Source of the DNA: Owenia fusiformis
Taxonomy: Eukaryota > Annelida > Polychaeta > Sabellida > Oweniidae
Assembly: GCA_903813345.2 (NCBI GenBank)
Contig: CAIIXF020000010.1
Coordinates: 27,862,425-27,926,424, forward strand
Direction: 5' to 3'
DNA length: 64,000 bases
Below, piece after piece: positions 23,937-35,360 of the stretch (within the stretch, counting starts at the first letter, position 1; each line of letters begins with the position of its first letter). The position numbers were made by a program, and so were the translations under genes. The notes under the pieces are model-generated. The model did no database searches. It was not told where the DNA came from and saw nothing but the letters and a program-made list of their open reading frames with translations.

Positions 23937-26213
23937 TAAGGTGTTATATACTAGATAGGATTAATATGGGATGATACGATATTTACCATAAAACCTTTCC
24001 CAAATGTAAGTGAATACAATATTTTGACAGATCCAAATGCATCGTTAATGTAACGGCATGCTGCTTTAACAGCTTAACATTTTTCATGGATTTAAGATTC
24101 CAATAAAATTGCTGAATTCCATGCAAAAAACGTCAAAGTTACGCACGTTTGATTTGTATGTCGTAGTTTGAATAAATGCATTACAACTTAAATTTTTGAC
24201 AAAACTTTAAAGATGGTTTTTTTTTATAAACCAAAATCAAACTACCAAGGAGACAAAACGGTTTCTAAGTAATCAGTTTGATTTCAAAACGGATATGTAA
24301 ACCATCTGTTTTTGGAGCCGAAACATTGAATGAAGGGAAGGGGGATGAAAACTATTGGTTTGAAAGCCTTACATATTATGAATTTTTGATATTGTGCAGT
24401 GTCCACAGACAGCACTTTGCAGATATGACTGACGGTATTATCATGACATACCCTGAATGCATGGTGCTACTATGCTGTATTATACATCAATGAAGGCCGT
24501 GTTGATCGGTTTGGCTAATTTTTGCATGCATGTGTTAACACATCCCTGGCCCATGGGATTATAGTTTCTTATATGAGTGAAAACATTACTTTGATAAATT
24601 TTAAATTTTAATGTATTCCTATTTATATTGTCTAAAATTGCCGCTAATGTTTTTTTTTATAAAACTTTGGCAATCAATTGCATGTCTTCTATTGTTTACT
24701 AAAGGAATAATTCATTAGTCATATCTAAATAGTGTAGGCATATCTGAGGACACTGCTATCAAACTTAGACTAAGTCGAGATTGTTAATACCTGAGACTAA
24801 TACCCACTGCTTATAGAAACCACTCTATATATATACAAGTACATCGGTACATTGCAGTCCAAGTCGTTATACTAATAATTGGTACTAGGAATTAAAAGAT
24901 ACAGGTACCTTGTTATAATGATAAAGATTTAAGAAGATTGAAGTATTTCCAATAGATATCTTATTGCGACCAATCTAATCCTGAGATATGTGTTTCATCT
25001 TGAATTAAGATTCAAGAAGCAAAAAAGACTTCCATTCCATTGTTCATATCAAATAAAACTAAAATTGTATTGAGTATATGTCTTTCATTTAATAGCTCAT
25101 AGTTATGAGCAAAATTATTGTAAATTTAATCAGCCATGTGGCACCCTCAGGATTCTTGTACAACCGGATGTCACATCTTACATTAGATGTCGCCACTGTA
25201 AAAACTTACATTAACTAATGGCACTGGAACGGGGACATGTATGTAGTTAATCAATAATGACATATGGACATTGTTTTCCCTGTTTATCTGTCTATATTAG
25301 ACGTACCACAGACATGTATTCCATATGCAACTCATAGAAATGACCAACATCATATGCCATGTACTATTTTATCAAGATCATTGTCCCACGTGTAACACAA
25401 ATCAACTGGTCAATGTGTCTCAAGCATATTTTGTAAAAAGGTTAATTAGAGAGAACACTGCGTCAGCTATATTTTGTAATTTCAAAGAAAGCTGTAGACA
25501 ATTATAGAACAGATATAATCTAGAAGGCTATATTGTTTTTTAGACGTAGAGTCGTGAAGAATTATGTTTCTCATCGCCATTTTATTTGATTAGGTTGGGA
25601 AGTCAATTCGTATCTTGTTTTGTTTTCATTACCTCCAAATTATACGGAGAACACTAAATCAGTGTAAGATCCCATCAATTTATATCGTTACTTAAAAAAG
25701 CGTTCGTCCATTGCATTAACGAATGACAGATTCTAAGGAAACATTATGAGATCCGTCAAAGCCAGGAATGAATAAATGGCTGCCACAAACAGTGCCCAGA
25801 GGGCCAGAAACACGAAAGGTGATAAGCAATTCAGCTACCTATTTAATCTAACTCTCGAATCCCATCTCATGGGGACAATCAACTCCCCATCAACTTTTCT
25901 CTCACGTCGGTAACATTGCGTGTGATTACTCTTAACGAAGACTTGTTTTAGACGCTTATAAAATTCTACTAAAATCCTCCGCAGGATATGTTGAATTACA
26001 CTGAATATATGTTAGAGAGAAGTTATTATCCCTTTTCTTGACTTAACTATTTGTTGACATGCGTTCCTTTAGTCAGTATCATAAACGACATCGTAAAAAT
26101 ATCAGAAATTACAGTTGAATGTCACCTTGATTGTACACTTGATCCAGAGCCTGTAAATTGGCTGAAAAGAAATGTTCGTTTATATGTATTAATCCCGTGG
26201 GAAAACAAATATT
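23937..26213. other. unassigned intergenic sequence
   Basis: No gene or repeat recognised. Frames at 24278-24493 and 25325-25507 have no motif. Confidence 0.4.
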
Positions 26214-27009
26214 GAATATCATCAATAATTGTTGGGTCTATTTTAATCATTAAGATAGATTCTCAGCATTGTTGGAACCTACTAACTTCTAACTTGGAAA
26301 TAGGTATGTTTATTAACCAAAACAATTATCAGAATATCATCAATAATTGTTGGGTCTATTTTAATCATTAAGATAGATTATTACCACCTTGCCGGGCCAG
26401 TTCTAGGGGTTTTAGTGCTAGTTGAGAAGGCATTCATTTTACTATATCGACCTGAGAAATATGTGACGTCATAGTGGTGGTCCATATGGACCGGTCTAGA
26501 ATATATTCTGGACCGGCAATTTTCCCCGGGAAATTAGATATCGTTCAATGCGTAAGATTTTCTTGCTGTTTCAGTCCTGGTCGTTAACGGTGGTAATAAT
26601 ACTAATAACGTCATTTCTGCGAGCAATATAGTAAAATATTGGACCTTGGGCCTTCGGTCCAATATTTCACTATATTGCCCTTAGAAATGACGTTATTGTA
26701 CTATTATCAGCATTGTTGGAACCCACTAACTTCTAACTTGAAAATAGGTATGTTTATTAACCAACAATTATCAGAATATCATCAATAATTGTTGGGTCTA
26801 TTTTAATCATTAAGCTAGATTATCAGCATTGTTGGAACCCACTAACTTCTAACTTGAAAATAGGTATGTTCATTAACCAAAACAATTATCAGAATATCAT
26901 CAATAATTGTGGGGTCTATTTTAATCATTAAGATAGATTCTCAGCATTGTTGGAACCTACTAACTTCTAACTTGAAAATAGGTATGTTTATTAACCAAAA
27001 CAATTATCA
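26214..27009 (+). repeat. 118-bp tandem repeat, 4 copies, one split by a transposon
   Basis: Units begin GAATATCATCAATAATTG at 26214, 26332, 26774 and 26892. Intact spacing is 118 bp. The second copy is interrupted after AGATAGATTAT by the element at 26382-26702 and resumes at 26703 with ATTATCAGCATTGTTGG. Other features of the unit are TCTATTTTAATCATTAAG and CTAACTTCTAACTTG. The offset between copies 2 and 3 equals one unit plus a 321-bp element plus a 5-bp duplication, minus a 2-bp deletion seen in AACCAACAATT. Confidence 0.95.
26382..26702. mobile_element. 321-bp DNA element inserted in a tandem repeat, 5-bp target duplication
   Basis: The element starts TACCACCTTGCCGGGCCAG and ends ATGACGTTATTGTACT. 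It is flanked on both sides by ATTAT, which is present only once at the corresponding place in the other repeat copies. It is composite. The left about 90 bp match in reverse complement the element at 58429-58520. GGTGGTAATAAT at 26590-26601 is the inverse of the left end. A nearly perfect hairpin occupies 26604-26698 (ATAACGTCATTTCT ... AGAAATGACGTTAT around CGGTCC / GGACC). No coding capacity. A 5-bp duplication does not identify the superfamily. Confidence 0.8.
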
Positions 27010-28849
27010 GTTAAATTGATCGATTTCTTTCGAGAAAATTTATTCATTAAACAATTAATGTAGGCCATTTCGTGCTTTTAAATTGTCCAAACTGCATCAT
27101 TCCGCTGTTTCTCTTCTGTTGAAATGTTATCTCCAGGGATGTTGTGGAGAATTAAGCTTTCAACACACACAGTCACACATTCACGCCAATTATCACTATA
27201 ATGCTAACCTTTTTCTCCGTGGGAAACTTGGGACGGGATCTGCAACTAAAATAACAAGAGATTAGCGTTTTTTGATATATAAGTAGATTTTGTTCTTGAC
27301 TGGCCTCAACTTTATCCATCTTCTATCCCCATGGTATAACATCAATTCAACACACAAACGAAATTAGCGTTTCTTGGATAGGTTTGATGGTTGGTCAGCG
27401 TACATAAAACATTTAGTGTGGCATTGAATCCCTACAAAGGGACCTACTATGGTACAACCAAAAACTAAGTACAATTCAATAGGCAACTTTTTTTTATTGA
27501 AGGATATACTAGGGTAGAAACGTTCCCAGCTGTAAGGAAGATTCCGGGGATTTAGTAATAGAACTTATATGCCGATAGGGTTACTATTGGTAAAAGGTTT
27601 ATACACATCTCATTTATTAAGCCTCCTTGCTAAACCAATTACGGCATGTCAACATTTTTCGGTTTAAGATATCCCCATAAGGCGACAATAATATCGTCCG
27701 CTAAACTAACATCGTTATTTCATCAATGTGTCGGGAACAAATACACAGTGATTAGATTCTGCAAATTCTTATGTGTAAATAAGCAAAACATAATTGATTT
27801 TATTTAGAATGTTCCAGGGAGCAGGTCAGCATGATCGCCAGTAGTCAGTTAACGTGCATGTCAAACCATTTGAAGAGCTTGTTGGACAAAGATTTTCAAG
27901 CAGTGACCACTTGCAAATATTAAGTACCCAATGACCACAAATATAACTCGATGAAATCATATCCCAGCTCATTAAATCTGCTGTCATATTACATTCACAT
28001 TCACTCAAAATTATGAGTATAAGATATGTATACTATTTTATTAACACTCGGTGTATAAGATATCGGACTACATTCAGCAGTTACGCAATAAAGCGGAATC
28101 ACAGCAAGCTAATCATATGGGAAAATAATATATCAATGTTCACCCTGGGTATCTAAACTACTGGATAACTCTTTGACATTTTACAAAGACATCTTTATTA
28201 TTACAGTACCAGTTTTCCCAATTGTATTTTGCGCTCAAATATTTCCTGAATCGGCACTTAAATGCATCGCCAGCTCGTTAATCCTGATCATTCCGACGTA
28301 AATACCGTATGCTTCAGTAAGGTATGGCGTATAATTGTCGGGAATATTTTCGAAACTATGATATATGATAGTAAAGGTAACCATAATGGTACATCAGTGC
28401 GTAATAGTCACTGAGACCTATCATCGACCAGTGTAAAATCAGATCTTGCCATCAATTAAGTTTTATTCATTTCAGATATACTATACCAGTTTATATTTCC
28501 TAAACGTCAGAGTCGAGTTCATTGGGTAAATTTAGCTTTCTTGAAAGAAGCAAAATTTAACTATCAGAATGTATAATTTAGGCAGTGGAATTACAAGAGT
28601 TGAAATCTACTTGGCTAGCTATCTGTTTATTGGACTTATGGTGCTTACTTCGGAAGAACTTTATTAATTTGACATCTATGAAAGGGGTCTTGTTATGTAA
28701 GGATGTCATTACCTGTAGTCAAACACCCATTAACTCAAGGTATACATGGCCTTTTCGGTACTTGATCACACATAAATTCATTTCCTTAAAATATTGGACT
28801 GAGATGTTTGCAAAATGCGAAATACAAAAACGATCTAATTAAGAATTGT
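27010..28849. other. unassigned intergenic sequence
   Basis: Nothing recognised. A plus-strand frame at 28585-28842 has no motif. Confidence 0.4.
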
Positions 28850-29560
28850 ATATTCTACACTAACATGTATACGTTAAAGATTCATAAAGATAGAAATTGC
28901 ATTAAATACATTAACAAGTCAAAAATGACTAAATGTGAAAATGATATTCAATACACTAACATATCTTTGTAAAATATTAGTAAAGCTAGAAAAATTACAT
29001 TCAATACATTAACAAGTATAAATTATCAAATGAGTAAATGTAAAAATTATATTCAGTACACTGATATGTCTACGTTAAAGATTAGTAAAGATAGAAGTTA
29101 CATTCAATATATTAACAAGTAAAAGTTAACAAATGAGTAAATGTAAAAATGATATATTCAGTACATTGTTATGTCTACGTTAAAGATAAGTAAAGATAGA
29201 AGTTACATTCAATATATTAAGAAGTATAAGTTAACAAATGAGTAAATGTAGAAATGATATATTCGGTACACTGATATGTCTACGTAAAGATCAGTAAAGA
29301 TAGAATTTACATTCAATATATTAACAAGTATAAGTTAACAAATGAGTAAATGTAGAAAATGATATTCAATGCACTAACATATCTACGTAAAGATAGAAAT
29401 CATATTCAATACATAATAAGTTAAACATGAGTAAAGGAACACGATTAAGTTAAACATGGGTGAACAAAGAAATTATATTCAACATGTGTTCTTTAAAGAC
29501 TAGTAAACAAATAATCCCCTTCAATACATTAACATGTCTACGTTATTCGTGAATAAGTAA
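28850..29560 (+). repeat. degenerate tandem repeat, period about 104 bp, 5-7 copies
   Basis: Landmarks TACATTCAATAYATTAACAAG, AAATGAGTAAATGTA and TGTCTACGTTAAAGATTAGT recur about every 104 bp. The copies from 28980 to 29370 are clearest, and those towards 29560 are progressively eroded and shortened. Most differences are substitutions and small indels, so this is older than the 52- and 67-bp arrays. An inverted single copy lies at 30935-31052. Confidence 0.8.
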
Positions 29561-30934
29561 AGAATTCGAACATCTACGTTAATGGTGAGAGAATGTAAAA
29601 ATCCAGGCATGAGTATTAACCGAGTAGACAAATAAGATAACAAGCGAAAAGTTAGCAACGTTCAATTCAGTAATGAAATCATCAAATATCGCGAATATTA
29701 TTCATATCGCTAAAACTCAATTAAAGGCAAACACGGTGATTTTATTAAAAGCCATCGCGACCATCCTAGTTGTTCAAGCCCATGTTCTACGTCAGGTATA
29801 TTTTTCTTAGAAGCTTGCCTAAAGGGAACCAGGAAATTAGACTCGTAATGTAAATCTGATCTTTTTTATGTAATAACTCGTTTATTGAATAAATTCTCAC
29901 GATTCTTGCATATTGAGCGTATCAATAAGTACTCAGATGTCTTAGACAGCTGTCGAACTAAAGTAGAAAACAGAAAAGGTATATTTATCCTCTGTTCTTT
30001 TTTCTTTTATACGTTGACGTTTATTTCAGTCTGAGATTTCTTTAGATGATATATGTACCTCTCCTCTAAGTTCTGATATGTCATACTTCAACAGTATTAT
30101 GAAATGTAATAAACAGACCATGCTTGAGTGCCCATTATTTATCATCGTAAGAAGCAATCTAAAAAATAAGTACTCGGTGCTAATTTCTGAAAAAATAAGC
30201 GAAAGAGTAAATATATCATCTGCTTTTGAAATAACGCCATAGCACTTACACGCAATTCCAGAATATCTCTTCGGAGTTTGATAACTTATTGTAAACGTTC
30301 TATTTCCATAAATCAACCACACCCGGTGACTTTATAACACATTCCAAATTGAAATAGGAAGATGGTCATATCTTATCTATGCATTAAGTCCAACGATTCG
30401 CGTATTACTATGAGCAGTTTAAGCAATCATTCAGATTAACGTGTCTGAATATAAGTTCACGCATTACTACATTTAGGCGTCAAAAGCTCTGCTCTTTGAT
30501 TCATTCAATTTATTATCCAATATATTTTACGATAAAATATTATGTACAGTAAGCAATTAAAATAAGACCGACGACAATGCAATGTATTGTTTGGTAAAGA
30601 CCTATTTAATGCGATCTGTAATTTACATTTGAGTATTTCCATATCATGTTCCTTTCACTCCATTTAGCCATTTAAATAGGGATGGTAACGTGATGGGTAC
30701 TATCAGGCTACAACACATCAATTAAGCTCCAAGAGTCTCGAGGGCCTTGAATTAAACGCTTGTAAAAATATTGCTGATCAAATTTTGACCAAACACCCGG
30801 CTCATTACTTTTATTCATTTATGTAATTCGTACAAATTACAACTCTTACGGACAAGATTTTGAACAATCCCCCTACAACTACGCTATTTCATATATATTC
30901 CAGCTTTAGATACTCATATTTAACCTAAATGTGT
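29561..30934. other. unassigned intergenic sequence
   Basis: No gene recognised. The minus-strand frame of 98 codons at 30026-30322 lacks any motif. Confidence 0.4.
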
Positions 30935-31052
30935 TGATGTATTGAATATCATTTCTACAACTACTCATTTTTTACTTAGACTTGTTAGATTTAATGTATT
31001 GAATGTAATTCTATCTTAGCTAATCTTTAACGTAGACATGTTAGTGTATTTA
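30935..31052 (-). repeat. inverted solitary copy of the 104-bp repeat
   Basis: Read on the minus strand it gives AATACACTAACATGTCTACG, then TTAAAGATTAGC, then AATTACATTCAATACATT. These are the landmarks of the array at 28850-29560 in the same order. It marks a partial inverted duplication across about 1.4 kb of unrelated sequence. Confidence 0.75.
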
Positions 31053-32904
31053 CAACTCTGTGCCCTAAATGCCATTGGAATGAGAATTTGGCCAAAGAGG
31101 GGCATGTCAAGATCGTAGTTTGATGTCAATGGGGCTTGACACAATCATGCCAGCATGAAAATGCGTTGTTTTACACCATCTTGATAAATTTTACATGACG
31201 CAAATAAAATCTACTTTAACCCTGCTTTACAACCTCTTTAATCCTTCTCTAAGTTGTTCTTTCTTTACTTTACTATACTTAACTCCACTAAACCCAACTC
31301 TATTCCCTTTACTCTACTCCGCAGTGTTGTCTTACAGAATTCAAGTTGTCTCTACAATTGTAATTGCCGGTTGGCAATTAAAAGAATTTACGTTGTTATA
31401 AAGATTTTTTATCTTTTTTTGATGATAGTGCAGGTACAGGGGCACCATTAAACATAGCTGCTGCATAGCGACCCAACATTATACGAGACTCGTTGTTACT
31501 TATGTTACTATGTCATTTATTTTGTGTCGAGTACCTTATGATTTTCAAATAATAGCCCTATAAATAAGGAGCGTAGTCCTTGCGATGAGTTCCTACGAAC
31601 CATAATCGTAGATTATTTCATAGCTAGATCGTGTCGAGGAGCATATGCTAAGATAATTCCCGGCAAATATACCTAAGGTAAATATGAAAATGTGTACGAA
31701 TGTGTCTATGCATTTGTCGCGACCATTTCAAGCCTCACTTTTTCGAGCCTCAGTTAAACATAATGCATCTTCAGCATCAACCATGTTATAGAATAATGAA
31801 GTCATCTAGCATTACATAAAATCACAATCAAATCCCAGGGTATCATGATGTTATTGTTACAATTTGCGTTTCCCTTTGCTATCTGATGGTTTTACAATGG
31901 TTAAATCGGTCTTTTGTCCCAATATGCACATTATAATATTACTAATACGAATGAATTTTCTATTAACACTTCAAAATGAGAACTACCACACTTATTGTAC
32001 TGTGTTATAGCAACAGAATGAAACACTTCTCCTCATCAAAAATGTTCGTCCAGCTACTGAACAGATCATTGGATTCAGAAACAATACACGATTTAATACA
32101 TGTGGTAGAATATTACATTAGATAAGTTATAATGGGTATATTTCGATTTAGTTTTTTTGCACTTGGTTTCTAGTTGCTACGACCACAGTTAAATGTTTCA
32201 CTTATAATGTCATTGGTAGCAATTAACCTTAGCAACACCAACAATCACGGCTGGATCTACAAATATATGGAACTGACATTTCACAATTATTTCGATAAGT
32301 TCCCTTGTTTGGATGTTGATAACTGGATTTAAAGTTTCTTCGATAATGTTTACATCATATCATTAGACGACTATTGATTTCGCATTTCTCTTCTGATCAA
32401 AAGTCATTAAATACGACATGGACGTAGACAGGCTAGATTATCCCATCCGAGAGCTTCTCTTAAGAATTTAAATTTCCATTTCATTAATGCATGAGACTTT
32501 AGTCTCCTGGCAAATAAGTTGTAGAATATCTAATCCTTGTTATTATGCAATGCGTAGTTGTGTAATACTTTTTTTGTAGTTATGGTTTATGCATATCTTT
32601 ATTAGTCTAACATGTTAATTCCAGTTAAGCGCATAAATAATGCAGCTTCAATTTCCAGGGAGAATCCAAAGGCAGTAAATGTAACATATAACATTTTAAT
32701 AGAATATGCATGGTCATGAAAGAAAAAATTAACTGATGAGGCCTAGAAATGGAATGGGGACACAATTCCGGCCATCAAGATAGTGTTATGTTATGTAAGA
32801 TCAAGAAATAAAGTTAATAGTGTGAACTTCTTGTCTATATTCTGAACTGTTTATATTTCGTCATAAAGGGTAATGTAAGGACACAGACACAATACACTTT
32901 AACA
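31053..32904. other. unassigned intergenic sequence
   Basis: A pyrimidine-rich, low-complexity patch lies at about 31215-31320 (CTTTACT and CTCTAC motifs). Nothing else was recognised. Confidence 0.4.
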
Positions 32905-33255
32905 GTGAGCAGTTCCGAAACTATCAAAACATAAGCCAAGTTACACTTTAATATTTATCAATCCTTCAATTATCAAAAGAACGAGCCAAGTTGATATTTA
33001 GAAGTTATCAATCCCCCAACTATCAAAACACGAACCAAGTTATGCCTGGGTCACATATGCTCCGATCCATCGGCCGGCGCCCGGCCGATTGAGTGTTTTG
33101 TTCAATATTGTATTCAATTTTGAACAAAATACTCAATCGGCCGGGCGCCGTAGTGAAAATCGGAGCCTATGTGACCAAGGCATTACAGTTACACTTACGT
33201 AGTTGGCAATTTAACATTTAGCAATCCCTTAACTGTTAAAACGCGAGTCAAGTTA
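32905..33255 (+). repeat. degenerate tandem repeat, period about 50 bp
   Basis: Four to five copies of ATCAATCCCCCAACTATCAA followed by AACACGAACCAAGTTA and about 15 variable bases can be lined up (from 32905, 32960, 33008 and, after the inserted element, about 33200). The third copy is broken by the 140-bp element at 33043-33182. Confidence 0.7.
33043..33182. mobile_element. 140-bp Harbinger-like MITE with TTA target duplication
   Basis: The ends are TGCCTGGGTCACATATGCT and, reverse-complemented from the right, TGCCTTGGTCACATAGGCT. TTA occurs immediately outside both ends (33040-33042 and 33183-33185). A 3-bp TTA/TAA duplication is characteristic of PIF/Harbinger elements. The whole sequence folds back on itself: CGGCCGGCGCCCGGCCGATT on the left pairs with AATCGGCCGGGCGCCG on the right around an AT-rich loop containing TTGTTCAA / TTGAACAA. 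No coding capacity. The superfamily assignment rests on the duplication size and is an inference. Confidence 0.75.
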
Positions 33256-34139
33256 TATTTTCACAGTTAACAATTACACAATAATTACAACACTGGCACC
33301 ACAAACTCCAAGAAAAACATAATCATAATTTAAAATGCGTAACACGAGCCAGACCAAATTCGCTAATGATTAACATATCCCCAACTATTGAAGTATGAAC
33401 TCCAACATTATATAAGTACATAGACTTTCCAAGGTTATCGGTTCAATATCGAATGAGTTTGTATTCATATCAAACCATTATTTAACGTGTTTAAGTATTC
33501 CCTTTTTGATTAAATGAAATCGTTTTTATCAAATAATTTGAGATCTATTGATTTCACATTGACTCCACGTGGGGGGCAACTGGGTCATTATTGGTGCGTG
33601 AAGACTGAAGTATCCCCCACGAAATTATCTCACAAAAGAAAAACACAACTTAATTTAGCATAGCTTCGACGGAGCCAGTAAGTAACAATAAGTACATCTA
33701 AATTGATTAATAAACGATCCAAGCTACAATACATATATTGGGACATGCTCAAAATAACATTGGTACGATAGCAGTGTCTCTTTACAGAATTTTTAGACAC
33801 GGTCCCTGTTTGAAAGAGGATACACAAGTAAGACTTATCACATCATGAAACCATCTTATATCGATTGGATTACATTAAATGATGGCAGTTTTGACAAGCA
33901 ATAAGTAGTTTATTTTTTAAAGATTTAAGTAGCCTTGATATTATCGGACAGCCATCATTAAAACATGCTTATTTTAATTGGCATTGGAAATGATGTGATT
34001 ATCAGATCTGACCAGCTTAAGACCAATGTGGCATTTATAATTAATACTTGACTGAAATCAGTAAAATGACATTTTAGATAAGTTAGATATAAAGTCGGCT
34101 AAAGATGGTTCCTCCTTTCTGAAGATCTTGTATGTATCT
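33256..34139. other. unassigned intergenic sequence
   Basis: Nothing recognised. The 65-codon minus-strand frame at 33630-33827 has no motif. Confidence 0.4.
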
Positions 34140-35360
34140 GACGAACAGATAAGATTGTGGATCGAAGATAATGTAGAATATACTTGATGTATCTTAAGAT
34201 AGATCGTATGTAACTAAAGTATATCGAAAATATGATATACATATACAGTTAGTAGTAGATATAAGTACATTTTAATTAAATCAAATGGTTCACTGTATAA
34301 TGGCATAAAATTGACGATGGATCGAAGATAATACAAAATTTACTTGTATGTATCTTAAGATAGATCGTATGTAACTAAAATATATTTAATATAATAAGTC
34401 AAATAAGTCTCGTCCCCCTGCTACAGCCAAAACCTTAATATATGGTACCTTGTATGATATACAATTGGAAAGATCATCCAAAGTTATGTTAACTCACCAA
34501 CCCTCGAGTATTTTGGATATAATTTACCTATATTTTCACGATGTCTTTTATAGTTAGTTTACCCTCCTTAAGCAGCTTTTATTGCATCAAAATGAGAAGG
34601 ATATGACCTCAGAAATATGTCAAAAAGTTAACCTTTTTTCGCATTCCACTTGTAACAAAAAGGTTTCACCACTTTCCTTGCACCTCTATTTTCTACACAT
34701 CTAACCCTATCCAGAAATTGGTTTAATCCATTGCCATATACATATGTTGTCATCTTTAGGTCCTTTGACTTTTCTTATACCCAATTCTTAAAACCCTGCC
34801 AAATACGCCCAATTGCCATGTTTCTAGGCCTATGGTCACCTCAATTGATACAATGTAAAATTTTGTGAGGTTGATTGACATGTGTCAACTATATATGCCA
34901 ACCAATGTAACTTTGGAAGACCTTTCCAATGATATATCACACCTGTTACCATATGTGTTGTTTTTTGCTGTGGAGGGGGATGGGACTTATTTGACACCCT
35001 GTAATTAGTAGATAGAATTACATTTTAATTAAATTAAATGGTTCACTCCATAATGGAATATAATTGACGATGGAAAAATATACTTGATGTATCTTAAGAT
35101 TGATCGTATGTAACTAAATTATATCGAATATATAATATACATATACAGTTAGTAGTAGATAGACGTGCATTTTAATTAAATTAAATGGTTCACTCTATAA
35201 TGGAATATAATTGACAATGGATCGAAGATAATATAAAATAATCTTGTATGTATCTTAAGAAAGATCGTATGTACCTAAATATATTTAATATATGATATAC
35301 GTGTACATACACAGTAACTAGTATATATGTACATTTAATTAAATTAATGGTTCGGTTTTG
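34140..35360 (+). repeat. about 160-bp tandem repeat, 4 copies, split by a transposon
   Basis: TGTATCTTAAGATAGATCGT-like landmarks occur near 34189, 34350, 35090 and 35250, followed by ATGTAACTAAA, then GATATACATATACAG, then TTAATTAAATTAAATGGTTC and ATTGACGATGGATCGAAGAT. Copies 1 and 3 share ACTTGATGTATC, while copies 2 and 4 share CTTGTATGTATC. This suggests a roughly 320-bp dimer that was duplicated. The element at about 34396-34999 interrupts the second copy. Confidence 0.85.
34396..34999. mobile_element. about 600-bp TIR element inserted in the 160-bp array
   Basis: The left arm begins GTCAAATAAGTCTCGTCCCC (34399) and the right arm, reverse-complemented, begins GTCAAATAAGTCCCATCCCC (34994). 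Arm similarity continues inward for about 95 bp (TATGGTACCTTGTATGATAT / TATGGTAACAGGTGTGATAT and TCCAAAGTTA). Outside the right arm is ACCCTG followed by TA, the mariner-type CAGGGTGTC end. The corresponding left terminus is eroded. The interior has no transposase. Confidence 0.75.
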
